Assembly (NCBI RefSeq): GCF_016801865.2
Contig: NC_068937.1
Span: 4,365,940 to 4,429,939, forward strand
From: Culex pipiens pallens
Lineage: Eukaryota > Arthropoda > Insecta > Diptera > Culicidae
Direction: 5' to 3'
DNA length: 64,000 nucleotides
Part shown: positions 10,489 through 23,000 of the stretch, in pieces
How the letters are laid out: every line of letters starts with the position of its first letter
How positions within the stretch are numbered: position 1 is the first letter of the stretch
Notes under the pieces: generated by a model
Databases searched by the model: none
Told to the model about the DNA's origin: nothing
The model's input: only the letters and a program-made list of their open reading frames with translations
Program-made: the position numbers and the translations under genes

Positions 10489-11210
10489 ATTGTAGAAACA
10501 CTTTACAGAAATGGTTATCTACGATTTCGCAAATCGACAATTTTTTGTATCTTTGATTTGAATGAAACTTTGTCCATGCAGTCCGTATGCAAAATTAGTT
10601 TTTCCATACAAGTTTCTATGCAATTTTGAGGGATGAGGTTTTATGGTCGATTTGGTGTCTTCGGCAAAGTTGAAGGTTATGATCAGGACTTTTTCGGAAA
10701 AAGTTTATAATTTTCGATTTTTTTTAATATGTTTTAGGGAACCTAAAAAATACAACTTCTGAGACAAAATACTTTGATGTTGTAAAATCTGGCGTCATAC
10801 AATTTTGAAAAATATTGTTCTGGAAAATCTTAACAAAAAAAAATCAAAGAACATTTTTTAACCCTTTCAGGCCTAAATGGGTCATTTATGCCCCAAAAAT
10901 GAAATTTTTTAAAGCTGGCCTATAATTTTCGTATGGTCATTAGAATCATTTTCCCGTAGTTAACTCAAAAAATATTTTTTTCAAAATTCAGGCTTGAAAG
11001 GGTTAAAGAAAAATAGAACTTTTAATCGAAAAGTACTTCACAATTATTTTTTAAAATAAAGATTACCGTTTTAAAGATATTTCTACGTTTAGATATGATT
11101 TTTTGTTTTTTTTTTTGCAAGATTTCAATTTTAAAATAGTAGTTTAAGTTGCAAAATAAAGATTTTTTCAGCACGAGTCGTACATTTATCCACCGAGATT
11201 TACCGAGTTT
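10489..11210. repeat. AT-rich repeat copy containing the CGGCAAAGTTG core
   Basis: GGTGTCTTCGGCAAAGTTG lies near 10650-10670, followed by A/T-rich blocks also seen near the other copies of this core. Near 11165-11200 a segment (TTTTTTCAGCACGAGTCGTA) matches one arm of the hairpin at 39156-39344. No gene is seen. Confidence 0.6.
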
Positions 11211-11707
11211 AATTTTAAGAATTCAAAGAATTTAAAGAATTTAGAGAATTTAAGGAATTTTAAGTATTTAAAGAATTTAAAGAATTTAAAGAATTTAAAG
11301 AAATTAAAGAATTTGAAGAATTTAAAGAATTTAAAGAATTTAAAGAATTTAAAGAATTTAAAGAATTTAAAGAATTTAAAGAATTTAAAGAATTTAAAGA
11401 ATTTAAAGAATTTAAAGAATTTAAAGAATTTAAAGAATTTAAAGAATTTAAAGAATTTAAAGAATTTAAAGAATTTAAAGAATTTAAAGAATTTAAAGAA
11501 TTTAACAATTTAAAGAATTCAAAGAATTTAAAGAATTTAAAGAATTTTAAGAATTCTAACAATTTTAAAAAATTAAGAATTTTAAAAATTTTAAGAGTTT
11601 TAAGAATTTTAAAAATTTTAAGAGTTTTAAGAATTTTAAGAATTTTAGGAATTTTAAGAATTTTAGGAATTTTAAGAATTTCAAGAATTAAAAGTATTTA
11701 AAGAATT
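11211..11707. repeat. (AATTTAAAG)n minisatellite, grading into AATTTTAAG
   Basis: The core at 11266-11540 is a very regular 9-bp array of AATTTAAAG. From about 11541 the unit changes to AATTTTAAG with AGG and AAA variants. The unit switch within one array shows that the two unit types are related. Open frames on both strands are repeat artefacts. Confidence 0.95.
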
Positions 11708-11747
11708 TGTTATCTACTAAAAATAACAGAATGGAAAATTAATACCT

Positions 11748-11926
11748 TTCAATACCAGTGCCGAAAAGTTCTATTTTTCAGCACTAGTATCGAAAAGTAA
11801 CATTTTTCAGTATGTTTTAGTTATGAACACATACTGAAAAATGTTACTTTTCGATACTAGTGCTGAATAGTTCAACAGCACCCATTTCAGTGCTGAAAAG
11901 TAGAACTTTTCGGCACTGGTATTGAA
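11748..11926. mobile_element. Hairpin MITE with repeated AAAAGT/ACTTTT words
   Basis: A 179-base palindromic element. It opens TTCAATACCAGTGCCGAAAA and closes with the inverse. The right arm carries about 28 extra bases near 11870-11897 that repeat internal words (CAGCACCCATTTCAGTGCTG). Related sequence lies at 38990-39090 and 40770-40820. It is non-coding and could form a stable hairpin. Confidence 0.8.
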
Positions 11927-12705
11927 AATATATTATGCAACTTTGAAAATCGAGCAATTAGTTTCTGCGATACAGCCTCACAAAGAATTCAAATTGATGG
12001 AAATAAATTTCTCTCTTCTGTCACCCAATTAGTCTATAATGTTCAACTCGGAAACTGTTGGTGCAATTTTTAATGTGAAAAATTCAAACTTTTTTGATCT
12101 TATAAATTTAACATCTAATAATATTTCAGAAATTTAATTATTTGTTTTAAAATAGAAAATAAAGCAAATTATCCAGTTTTCAGTAGTTGAAATAATTTTT
12201 TATTGAAAAGATCACATTTCGTGATCGCAACAGTTTCAATTTTTAACATTGGAAATTCAACACTGCCAAATGAATTTTGACCAATTTGTACCATAGCAAA
12301 AAGGATGGGTTTTTTTGTCATCTAAAACAAAATAAAATAAAATAAATAATAATTCCTTTACAAGTTTTTTTTAACCTTTTTTGAATATTCATAGCTTAAA
12401 AGAGTCCCTTTTTAGTCCCTTAAAACATATAATTTATTTCGATAGTATGTAAATAACGTGTTTTTGGTAGTTTAACTTTTAGGCATAAAAAGTCAAATTA
12501 CAAAAAACGGGTATTATGTTTTTAAAAGTCCTTTACTTTACCGAAGACACCAAATCGATCAGAAATGTCCATCAATATTTTCGCAATATTTTCGAATATT
12601 CGCATGGCAATTTTGTATGACAGACCCGTAACATTTCTTTTTTTTTTTGAGACTTGTATGAAAAACATGTTGAAGCAAAATGCCATATTTTGCCATGGGG
12701 ATGTC
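11927..12705. other. AT-rich non-coding DNA with a minus-strand CGGCAAAGTTG-core relic
   Basis: The inverse core ACCGAAGACACCAAATCGAT lies near 12540-12560. The rest is AT-rich without genes. The right end abuts the 3.37-kb duplication. Confidence 0.5.
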
Positions 12706-12839
12706 ATAATGTTTTTAAATTAATTTCAAAATCATTTGAATTTGAAGATTAATGAGAGAAAATATTGCTATCGTCGAAGCATAGATTATTGAAAAAAATA
12801 ATAATAATAATAATAACAATGATTTAATAGAATGTGTAA

Positions 12840-12912
12840 CAAAAGGTCGAAAGACATAAGGTCGAATGGACAAAAGGTCTTATGAACAAAACGTCGAAAG
12901 GAAAAAAGGTCG
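12840..12912. repeat. Short degenerate GTCGAA(A/T)GGAC tandem
   Basis: Five imperfect units of about 14 bases around AAAGGTCGAAAGACATA occur in unit 1, and again at 16205-16277 in unit 2. No function is evident. Confidence 0.6.
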
Positions 12913-12929
12913 TTTTTTTGTTAATTCAG

Positions 12930-13630
12930 GTTTTTGAAACTAAGTTAAAAATAAAAACTTAAAAAAATATTTAATGAGTCCAACTTTTTTTTAGGAAGAA
13001 CTGCTCATATTTAAAAAAGGGAAAAACTCACAAAAATATTATGACTGCAAGAAAAGGTAGTTTTTTCTAAATTAAAACAAACTTCCCAAATTTTTTAGAA
13101 GTCACTTTTTTTCAATGATCGTTTAAAAAAAAAATGGAAAAACTCACAAAAATTTTACGACAGTGTAGAATAGGCTGTTTTTAAACACGAAATAAAAACT
13201 TAAAAAAAATTCAGAGGTCGACCTTTTTTGAAAAGATCTCCTCATATTAAAAAAAAATTCACAAAAATTTTACGACAGTAAAGAAAAGGTTCATATAAAA
13301 AAAAACTTCAAAAATTATTTTATAAGTCGAAAGAACTGCTCATTTTTGAAAAAATGGAAAAAACTCACAAAAATTTTACGACATTGTAGAAAATGAAAAA
13401 TGTCTGTTTTCAAAAACAAAATAAAAACTTAAAAATATTTTAGAAGTCGAACTTTTTTTTATTTTGAAGAACTGCTCATGCTCAAGGAATGAAAAAACTC
13501 ACAAAAATATTACGACAAACAAGAATAAGTTGTAAATAGAATAAATACTTAAAATAATAGGAGTCGATTTTTTTTAAAGAAATGCTCATGTTTGAAAAAA
13601 ATGGAAAAACTCACAAAAATTGTACGACCT
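12930..13630. repeat. Diverged tandem repeat of about 110-130 bases (six units)
   Basis: Each unit contains GAACTGCTCAT, then ACTCACAAAAATTTTACGAC, then an A-rich block and a GTCGA word before the next unit. Units start near 12998, 13110, 13240, 13333, 13470 and 13582. The matching array in the second copy is at 16295-16996. Divergence between units is far greater than between the two 3.37-kb copies, so the tandem is much older. Confidence 0.75.
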
Positions 13631-13767
13631 CCTCAAATCCGCAACGCTACCAGATGACGTCAAACATGTTTTTGTTATTCTTTTTTCTCACATGACAAGA
13701 TGATAACACGCACGTGCCGAGTACCCCCTGATATCCTAATCTTGAGATTAAGTCGGATTTGGCTGAT

Positions 13768-14214
13768 CCCGGGCAGACGGTAATAACAAAATTCATGCCA
13801 TTTCAATAACAGATACTGTTAAAATAACAGAAAATGTTATGGAATCTTCTTGAAAAATCCATTTTTGCATAAGGGTTTAATAACAGTTCATGTTATCATA
13901 ACAAATTTTTTTATTGGTCTGATATTGGTTGAAAGCCAAAACAACATCCTAATAACAATTTTTGTCATGGAAGAATAACTCCATTTGTTATTGGGATGAT
14001 CGGATTAGTTGTTAAAATAACAAAAAATAATAACAAAGATTTGTTCGAAGAAAAACTAAAAATGTTATTAATCTGTTATTACAATAACAATCCAATAACA
14101 AAAAAATCATAACGACGAATAACAGATCCTGTTATAAATAACATAAAATGTTATTGGCCTAGTATTTCCAAATATCAAAAAATGTTATTCCCATGTTATT
14201 TCCGTCTGCTCGGG
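13768..14214. mobile_element. MITE-A copy 3 (reverse orientation, target duplication AT)
   Basis: Begins CCCGGGCAGACGG and ends CCGTCTGCTCGGG, flanked by AT on both sides (13766-13767 and 14215-14216). It is in reverse orientation to copies 1 and 2, head to head with the copy at 14250. Only 35 bases separate the two, so the pair can form a large cruciform. Confidence 0.85.
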
Positions 14215-14249
14215 ATTTGAGACGCGCATAATTGTGAGTTTTTTTAGTT

Positions 14250-14740
14250 CCCGAGCAGACGGAAATAACTTGGGAATAACATTTTTTGATATTTGAAAAT
14301 ACATGAAAATAACGTGGGAATAACATTTTTTGATATTTGAAAATACTAGGCCAATAACATTTTATGTTATTTATAACAAGATTTGTTATTCGCCGCTTTG
14401 ATTTTTTTGTTATTGGATTGTTATTGTCATAACAGACTAATAACATTTTTAGTTATTCTTCGAACAATTCTTTGTTATTATTTTTTGTTATTTTAACAAC
14501 TAATCCGATCATCCCAATAACAGTTGGAGTTATTCTTCCAAAACAAAAAATGTTATTCCTAAGTTGTTTTGGCTTTCAACCAATATCAGACCAATAACAA
14601 ATTTTGTTATGATAACATAAACTGTTATTAAACCCTTATGCAAAAATGTATTTTTTAAGAAGATTCCATAACAGTTTCTGTTATTTTAACAGTATTTGTT
14701 ATTGAAATGGCATGCATTTTGTTATCACCGTCTGCCCGGG
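14250..14740. mobile_element. MITE-A copy 4 (target duplication TT, internal duplication)
   Basis: Begins CCCGAGCAGACGG and ends CCGTCTGCCCGGG, flanked by TT on both sides (14248-14249 and 14741-14742). The left end has a partial duplication: GGGAATAACATTTTTTGATA occurs twice (14273 and 14314), making this copy longer (491 bases). Confidence 0.85.
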
Positions 14741-16040
14741 TTATCTTGATTTAGTTCAAATAATGAGAGCAACTGGCAACAGTGAATTTGATTTAAATTT
14801 GGGGAAAAAGTTATTTTTTTCATTAAATAAAATAACAAAAACAAAATCTAGAAATTTCAAAAAATTCGCAACACAAACCAGCGCAGATTTGATGTCGCGC
14901 TGCAGTGACAATTACAAACACAAACAATTTCATGCATAATTTGCTGTTTTGCTTCGCAGAATCTGTTCAGCACTGATTCTGGTGTCACATTACGCACATG
15001 CAGTTATCGACACCAAATTGGGTGTGAAATTTGCCAGGAGTACGTTATGAAACCATAGATACCACACAATGATGAAGTAATTAAAATTTGTTCCACTGGA
15101 TTACCGCGAACGGGCAGTTAATTAAAAAGTCACATTAAAGGGAGGAGGGCCAATTGTGGCTTTGCCTTGATGTTGGTCACGGTGGTAGGTAAATACGTCG
15201 AATAATTAAATTTTCCACCGGGCTTCAATTCGAAAATGAAAATTTTCGTATAAATTTTCCCATTACGTAACCTTTTTTTCTCTTTAAAAGCTTCCCTGGC
15301 TAAAATCCTGCAACTTTATTGTTCGAGGGGGCACAATTGTGCACGTCGCAAAACCCCAGGTTATGCAAAACCAGGCGCGATAAACTTTATGGCATTTGTT
15401 TTGCACTCTCAAACAGAATGCACCACTTTCCGGGAACTGCGGGAGTGTTTTTGTTTTCGCAAAACGGGGCAACGCGAGTTCAACGATGCTGAAACTGGCA
15501 GCACTTCCGGCAAATGAGTTTGGTGAATGTTTCTCGCTACAAAAAAACAACAACTAATCCTGAAGTTTCGCTGTTGGTAAACTGCGAGTTAAATTGACAG
15601 AAATGGTGGCGGGCAGTGTTGCCAGTGCTAAAAGAATTTTTCTTTCAAAAAAATATAAAATTTTGAAATTTGGTTAAAAAAACACGAGATAAATAAATTA
15701 AAATTTATCATATTTAAAAAAAAAAATTTGGCAACCCTGTCGCAAAAATTCCACCACAAAGAAATAAATCATGGAAAATACCCCCAAATACCGACCCGTG
15801 AGCTTTCCGGTGGTTCCGTTCCGCGGAAATTCTCTCACTCCGTGCTTCGATGCTTTTGATTCAAATTTATGCATGCCAAGTGCATAGTGCATAGTTGTTG
15901 TCATAGATTTTGGGGTGCAGCCTCGACAGTGCGCATTTTCGCTGGAAACTTGGCACCAATGCGAAAGTTGTCACAAAAAAATTTGAAGATTCACAAAATA
16001 TTTAAAAACAACAAAAATCAAAGGTGCCCAAATTTTGACT
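14741..16040. other. Single-copy-looking non-coding DNA inside duplication unit 1
   Basis: Normal-complexity DNA with several short open frames on both strands, none with recognisable domains. It contains TTGGCAACCCTGTCGC near 15728 and many TTAATTA-type words typical of dipteran introns. The same DNA recurs at 18107-19406. No gene is called. Confidence 0.45.
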
Positions 16041-16041
16041 C

Positions 16042-16069
16042 AAGTGCCCTTTTTAAAATTTAAGGGCAC
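16042..16069. repeat. GTGCCC...GGGCAC hairpin at the duplication boundary (unit 1)
   Basis: GTGCCCTTTTTAAAA and its inverse TTTAAGGGCAC form a 28-base hairpin, and the duplication junction follows directly. In the second copy the same hairpin (19408-19435) is followed by three more of the same type, marking the original right flank. Confidence 0.75.
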
Positions 16070-17133
16070 AATAATGTTTTTAAATTAATTTCAAAATCAT
16101 TTGAATTTGAAGATTAATGAGAGAAAATATTGCTATAGTCGAAGCATAGATTATTGAAAAAAATAATAATAATAATAATAACAATGATTTAATAGAATGT
16201 GTAACAAAAGGTCGAAAGACATAAGGTCGAATGGACAAAAGGTCTTATGAACAAAACGTCGAAAGGAAAAAAGGTCGTTTTTTTGTTAATTCAGGTTTTT
16301 GAAACTAAGTTAAAAATAAAAACTTAAAAAAATATTTAATGAGTCCAACTTTTTTTTAGGAAGAACTGCTCATATTTAAAAAAGGGAAAAACTCACAAAA
16401 ATATTATGACTGCAAGAAAAGGTAGTTTTTTCTAAATTAAAACAAACTTCCCAAATTTTTTAGAAGTCACTTTTTTTCAATGATCGTTTAAAAAAAAAAT
16501 GGAAAAACTCACAAAAATTTTACGACAGTGTAGAATAGGCTGTTTTTAAACACGAAATAAAAACTTAAAAAAAAATTCAGAGGTCGACCTTTTTTGAAAA
16601 GATCTCCTCATATTAAAAAAAAATTCACAAAAATTTTACGACAGTAAAGAAAAGGTTCATATAAAAAAAAACTTCAAAAATTATTTTATAAGTCGAAAGA
16701 ACTGCTCATTTTTGAAAAAATGGAAAAAACTCACAAAAATTTTACGACATTGTAGAAAATGAAAAATGTCTGTTTTCAAAAACAAAATAAAAACTTAAAA
16801 ATATTTTAGAAGTCGAACTTTTTTTTATTTTGAAGAACTGCTCATGCTCAAGGAATGAAAAAACTCACAAAAATATTACGACAAACAAGAATAAGTTGTA
16901 AATAGAATAAATACTTAAAATAATAGGAGTCGATTTTTTTTAAAGAAATGCTCATGTTTGAAAAAAATGGAAAAACTCACAAAAATTGTACGACCTCCTC
17001 AAATCCGCAACGCTACCAGATGACGTCAAACATGTTTTTGTTATTCTTTTTTCTCACATGACAAGATGATAACACGCACGTGCCGAGTACCCCCTGATAT
17101 CCTAATCTTGAGATTAAGTCGGATTTGGCTGAT

Positions 17134-17580
17134 CCCGGGCAGACGGTAATAACAAAATTCATGCCATTTCAATAACAGATACTGTTAAAATAACAGAAAA
17201 TGTTATGGAATCTTCTTGAAAAATCCATTTTTGCATAAGGGTTTAATAACAGTTCATGTTATCATAACAAATTTTTTTATTGGTCTGATATTGGTTGAAA
17301 GCCAAAACAACATCCTAATAACAATTTTTGTCATGGAAGAATAACTCCATTTGTTATTGGGATGATCGGATTAGTTGTTAAAATAACAAAAAATAATAAC
17401 AAAGATTTGTTCGAAGAAAAACTAAAAATGTTATTAATCTGTTATTACAATAACAATCCAATAACAAAAAAATCATAACGACGAATAACAGATCCTGTTA
17501 TAAATAACATAAAATGTTATTGGCCTAGTATTTCCAAATATCAAAAAATGTTATTCCCATGTTATTTCCGTCTGCTCGGG
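17134..17580. mobile_element. MITE-A copy 5 (duplicate of copy 3)
   Basis: Counterpart of 13768-14214 at an offset of 3366, flanked by AT on both sides. It arose by the segmental duplication, not by an independent insertion. Confidence 0.85.
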
Positions 17581-17615
17581 ATTTGAGACGCGCATAATTG
17601 TGAGTTTTTTTAGTT

Positions 17616-18106
17616 CCCGAGCAGACGGAAATAACTTGGGAATAACATTTTTTGATATTTGAAAATACATGAAAATAACGTGGGAATAACATTTTTTGAT
17701 ATTTGAAAATACTAGGCCAATAACATTTTATGTTATTTATAACAAGATTTGTTATTCGCCGCTTTGATTTTTTTGTTATTGGATTGTTATTGTCATAACA
17801 GACTAATAACATTTTTAGTTATTCTTCGAACAATTCTTTGTTATTATTTTTTGTTATTTTAACAACTAATCCGATCATCCCAATAACAGTTGGAGTTATT
17901 CTTCCAAAACAAAAAATGTTATTCCTAAGTTGTTTTGGCTTTCAACCAATATCAGACCAATAACAAATTTTGTTATGATAACATAAACTGTTATTAAACC
18001 CTTATGCAAAAATGTATTTTTTAAGAAGATTCCATAACAGTTTCTGTTATTTTAACAGTATTTGTTATTGAAATGGCATGCATTTTGTTATCACCGTCTG
18101 CCCGGG
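17616..18106. mobile_element. MITE-A copy 6 (duplicate of copy 4)
   Basis: Counterpart of 14250-14740 at an offset of 3366, flanked by TT on both sides, with the same internal partial duplication. Confidence 0.85.
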
Positions 18107-19406
18107 TTATCTTGATTTAGTTCAAATAATGAGAGCAACTGGCAACAGTGAATTTGATTTAAATTTGGGGAAAAAGTTATTTTTTTCATTAAATAAAATA
18201 ACAAAAACAAAATCTAGAAATTTCAAAAAATTCGCAACACAAACCAGCGCAGATTTGATGTCGCGCTGCAGTGACAATTACAAACACAAACAATTTCATG
18301 CATAATTTGCTGTTTTGCTTCGCAGAATCTGTTCAGCACTGATTCTGGTGTCACATTACGCACATGCAGTTATCGACACCAAATTGGGTGTGAAATTTGC
18401 CAGGAGTACGTTATGAAACCATAGATACCACACAATGATGAAGTAATTAAAATTTGTTCCACTGGATTACCGCGAACGGGCAGTTAATTAAAAAGTCACA
18501 TTAAAGGGAGGAGGGCCAATTGTGGCTTTGCCTTGATGTTGGTCACGGTGGTAGGTAAATACGTCGAATAATTAAATTTTCCACCGGGCTTCAATTCGAA
18601 AATGAAAATTTTCGTATAAATTTTCCCATTACGTAACCTTTTTTTCTCTTTAAAAGCTTCCCTGGCTAAAATCCTGCAACTTTATTGTTCGAGGGGGCAC
18701 AATTGTGCACGTCGCAAAACCCCAGGTTATGCAAAACCAGGCGCGATAAACTTTATGGCATTTGTTTTGCACTCTCAAACAGAATGCACCACTTTCCGGG
18801 AACTGCGGGAGTGTTTTTGTTTTCGCAAAACGGGGCAACGCGAGTTCAACGATGCTGAAACTGGCAGCACTTCCGGCAAATGAGTTTGGTGAATGTTTCT
18901 CGCTACAAAAAAACAACAACTAATCCTGAAGTTTCGCTGTTGGTAAACTGCGAGTTAAATTGACAGAAATGGTGGCGGGCAGTGTTGCCAGTGCTAAAAG
19001 AATTTTTCTTTCAAAAAAATATAAAATTTTGAAATTTGGTTAAAAAAACACGAGATAAATAAATTAAAATTTATCATATTTAAAAAAAAAAAATTGGCAA
19101 CCCTGTCGCAAAAATTCCACCACAAAGAAATAAATCATGGAAAATACCCCCAAATACCGACCCGTGAGCTTTCCGGTGGTTCCGTTCCGCGGAAATTCTC
19201 TCACTCCGTGCTTCGATGCTTTTGATTCAAATTTATGCATGCCAAGTGCATAGTGCATAGTTGTTGTCATAGATTTTGGGGTGCAGCCTCGACAGTGCGC
19301 ATTTTCGCTGGAAACTTGGCACCAATGCGAAAGTTGTCACAAAAAAATTTGAAGATTCACAAAATATTTAAAAACAACAAAAATCAAAGGTGCCCAAATT
19401 TTGACT
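18107..19406. other. Single-copy-looking non-coding DNA inside duplication unit 2
   Basis: Repeat of 14741-16040. The visible difference is one T-to-A change at 19093 in an A/T run. No gene is called. Confidence 0.45.
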
Positions 19407-19407
19407 C

Positions 19408-19635
19408 AAGTGCCCTTTTTAAAATTTAAGGGCACGATATAAAAAAACACTAGTGCCTCATGTGCCCTTTTTTCAAAATTAAAGGGCACAAATTATTGCA
19501 AACTTTTGTACTTTTTACTCAAGTGCCCACTTTTTTTTAAAAAAAGGGCACAAAATAATATCCCTTTCGTAATTTTCTAAACAATTGCAATTTGGTGCCC
19601 TTTTTTTGTCACTTTTGTGCCCCTTTTAAATTTAA
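19408..19635. repeat. Series of four GTGCCC...GGGCAC-type hairpins
   Basis: GTGCCC is followed by a T-rich spacer and GGGCAC at 19408-19435, 19464-19489 and 19525-19553. A fourth, weaker one (GGTGCCCTTTT with GTGCCCCTTTT) lies near 19593-19630. Each closes with a stem of 6 to 11 bases. GGGCACAAATT at their ends resembles the unit of the 19-bp satellite that starts near 20008. Confidence 0.7.
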
Positions 19636-20007
19636 CAGAAATTGGCCAACAATTGTCAGCATTGCCCAACAGAACCGGGCAACGTTTCCTGCTTCTTTTC
19701 TAGAACTGCAGCAGCACTTCTAAGGTCGTTTTATTGTTTATGCATTTTCGCATTTCGCACGTAGCTCAGTAGCCTCAGTAGCAAGAAGAAAAAAAAACAA
19801 CACGCCCTTGCAATTAATTGCGATCGGTTGCAGTTTGCACGGACGGACCCCTGGAGCCAAGAACCTGGTGCTGGTGGTGGTCGTCGTTGCGGTCACGGAG
19901 AATGGTTGTACTTTGCTTCCCGTGCCCGCCGTTTTGATTTATGCACTTTGCGCGCCACAAACGATGGTAAAGACCTTAAACGGGTAGGGGTAGGTGGGCC
20001 AATAGTG
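19636..20007. other. Single-copy-looking GC-richer DNA
   Basis: Normal-complexity DNA with GGTGGTGGTCGTCGTTGCGG-like codon-like triplets near 19873-19890. The open frame at 19828-20088 has no recognisable domain and runs into the satellite. I call no gene. Confidence 0.4.
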
Positions 20008-23000
20008 GTACAAATTGGAATTTGTTTTCACAAATTGCAAAAAATTTGCACAAACTATAACAACGGCACAAAGTTACAAAATTTGTAACAAATTGCACTA
20101 CTGGGCAAAAATTCCAGAAAATTTCAAAAATTTCCAGCAGACTTAAATTGCACAAGTTGCCAATATTGCTTTACTGGGCACAAATTGTATCGTTGAGCAC
20201 AAATTTATAAGTTTGAAATTTTAGGCACAAATTAGCATAGCATTGGTGTCTACCCGTATAGTTTGAAATTTTAGGCACAAATTGTCCAAATATTTATAAA
20301 TTGCTTTATTTTAAACAAAATTCCCCACCGGTCACAATTATTTTTTTTTTTTAAAGAAAGCACATTTAAGAAAATTATGGATAAATTGCCATACTGATCA
20401 CAAATGGCAACATTTGGCACAAACTGCTCAACTGAGCACATAATGTTCAAATAAAAGTAAAATTCGACAATAATTATTCAAATAGTCACAAATTATAAAA
20501 TCTGCCGCAAATTACGGTACTGGGCACAAATTGTAAAATTGGGCACAAATTGTTCAAATAAACACAAATATCAAAATTTGGCACGAATTGCACATCTGGG
20601 CAACAATTATTTAGAAAGGCACAAATTGAACAACTAAGCACAAATTGTTAAAATAAAAGTAAAATTTGACAACCATTATCGTAATAGGCAAAAATTACAA
20701 AATCTGACACAAATTACGTTACTAGGCACAAATTACACAACTGGGCACAAATTGCAAAATTTGGGCACAAAATGTTCAAACAGGTACAAATTGCAAAACT
20801 TGGAACAAATTGAAAAAATCGACGCAGATTATTTAAAAAGGCACAAATTACACTACTGGGCACAAAATGCAAAATTTGGCACAAATTGCATATCAGGGCA
20901 CCAATTGTTAAAATAGACGTAAATTGCACAACTGGGCACAAATATAAACAAATTAAAAAAACGGCTTAAATTATTCAAAATTTGACCAAAATTACACTAA
21001 TGGTCACAAATTGCAAAATTTCGCACAAATTGCACAACTGGGCACAAATTGTTCAAACAAGCACAAATTGCAAAGGTTGGCGCAAAATGCAACTAAGCAC
21101 AAATTGGTCAATTGGACTAAAAATTCAAAATTTGACAAAATTACTCACACTGGGACTGGGCACAAATTTCACAATTTGACACAAAAAGCATTACTGGGTA
21201 CTAGTTGCAAAATTTGGCACAAATTACACAGCAGGGCACACATTGTTTAAATAGCCACAAATTTCTAAACTAGGTACACATTGCACAAATGAGCACAAAT
21301 TGTTCAACTGTTTACAAATTGCAAAACTTGGCATTAATTGCACAACTGGGCACTAATTGTTTAAATAGGAATAAAATGGCTCAAATCTGCACAACTTGAA
21401 AAAAATTAAACAACTTTTTCAAGAGGCACAAATTACAAAATTCGGTACAAAATATATTCCTGGGCACAAATTTTTCAAATATTTAAAATTAAAAAAAAAC
21501 AGCAACATTTAGAACTGGACATAAACTGCTAAAATAAGCAAAAATTGACAAAAATACATAAATTATTCAAAAAGGCACAAATTGCTCAATTCGGCACAGA
21601 ATGACTGGGCACAAATTATTCAAATAAAAAAAATGCTAAATTTTGGCACAAATTGCACAAATGGGCACAAATTGCAATATTTGGAAAAAAAATCAGAACT
21701 CAGTATTTCAGTACAAAATTTAGAACTGGACATAAATTGCTAATATATGCAAAAAATGACAAAAATACATAAATTATTCAAAAGGCACAAATTGCTAAAT
21801 TCTGCACAGAAAAACTGGGCACAAATTGTTCAAATAAAAAAATGCTTAATTTTGGCACAAATTCCACAAATGGGCACAAATTCCACAAATGGGCACAAAT
21901 TGCAATATTTGGAACAAATTGTACTGTTGAGCACCAATTTCTCAAATAAGAAAATATTGTAGAAAAAATTACACTTTTTTTCCAAAAAGGTACACATTGA
22001 TAAATTCGGCAAAGAATGCATTGCTGGGCACAAATCGTTTAAATAAGAACAAATTGCAAAACTTGGCACACATAGTGGTCACAAACAGTTCAAATAATGC
22101 AAAATAACAAAATTTTGGCACAGATTGCACAGTTGGACACACATTGCAATATTTGGAACAAATTGCACTGTTGGGCACAAAAAGCTTGAATTACAAAAAA
22201 AAAATAACTCCAATATTTCAAAAAGGCACACATTGCTAAATTCAGCACAAAATGCATAACTGGGTACCAATTGTTCAAATATGCACAAATTGCGCAAGTG
22301 GGCCAACTAGTCCAAATAACACAAATTGCTAAATTTTGGCACAAATTGCACAAATGGGGACAAACTGTATAACTTGGGACAAATTGCTAAATTTTGGAAC
22401 AAATTGCACAAATGGGGACAAACTGTATAACTGGGCAACATAGCTAAAAATTGGCACAAAATGGGCACATTTTTTTTCCAAATATGGAAACATTGCAAAA
22501 CTTGGCACAAATTGCACAACTGAGCACAAATTACAATATTAAAAAAAAAACACACACACACAATTTCTCAAAAATAACCACACAAAAATTGACACAAATT
22601 TATCATAAGGCACAAAAAAAAAATCGGCACCAAATACAGTACTGGGCACAACTAGTTTAAATAAACACAAATAGCTAAATTTGGCACAAATTGCACAACT
22701 GGGCACAAAATGCAAAATATGGCTCAAATTGCTCAAATAAGCATAGATTGAAAAAAAAGAAAGAAAAAAACACAAATTATCCAAAAAGGCACAGAATGCT
22801 AAATTTAGAACCAAGTTGACAAAAAAATTCCCGGGACAAATTTCAATATTTGAAAAAAAAAAAACTTGGGCACAAATTTCTCAAACAACCAAAAATTGAA
22901 AAAAAAAAAAGCAAATGATTCATATGACACAAATTACAAAATTCGGCAAAAAATGCAATACCGGGCACAATTTTTTTTAAATATGTTCAAATTGCAGAAT

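Larger units (their letters stand above)
12706..16070. repeat. 3.37-kb tandem segmental duplication, unit 1
   Basis: This segment is repeated immediately downstream at 16071-19435. Reading side by side I noticed only three differences: C at 12772 against A at 16137; one extra A in the run near 16567-16575; and a T/A difference near 15727 and 19093. The offset is 3365, then 3366 after the extra A. It contains a degenerate tandem repeat, two MITE-A copies and single-copy-looking DNA. It is either a very recent duplication or an assembly error. Confidence 0.95.
16071..19435. repeat. 3.37-kb tandem segmental duplication, unit 2
   Basis: Near-identical direct copy of 12706-16070. The junction keeps the order of the first copy: the segment starts ATAATGTTTTTAAATTAATT at 12706 and 16071, and ends TTTAAGGGCAC at 16069 and 19435. 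See unit 1 for the three differences. Confidence 0.95.
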
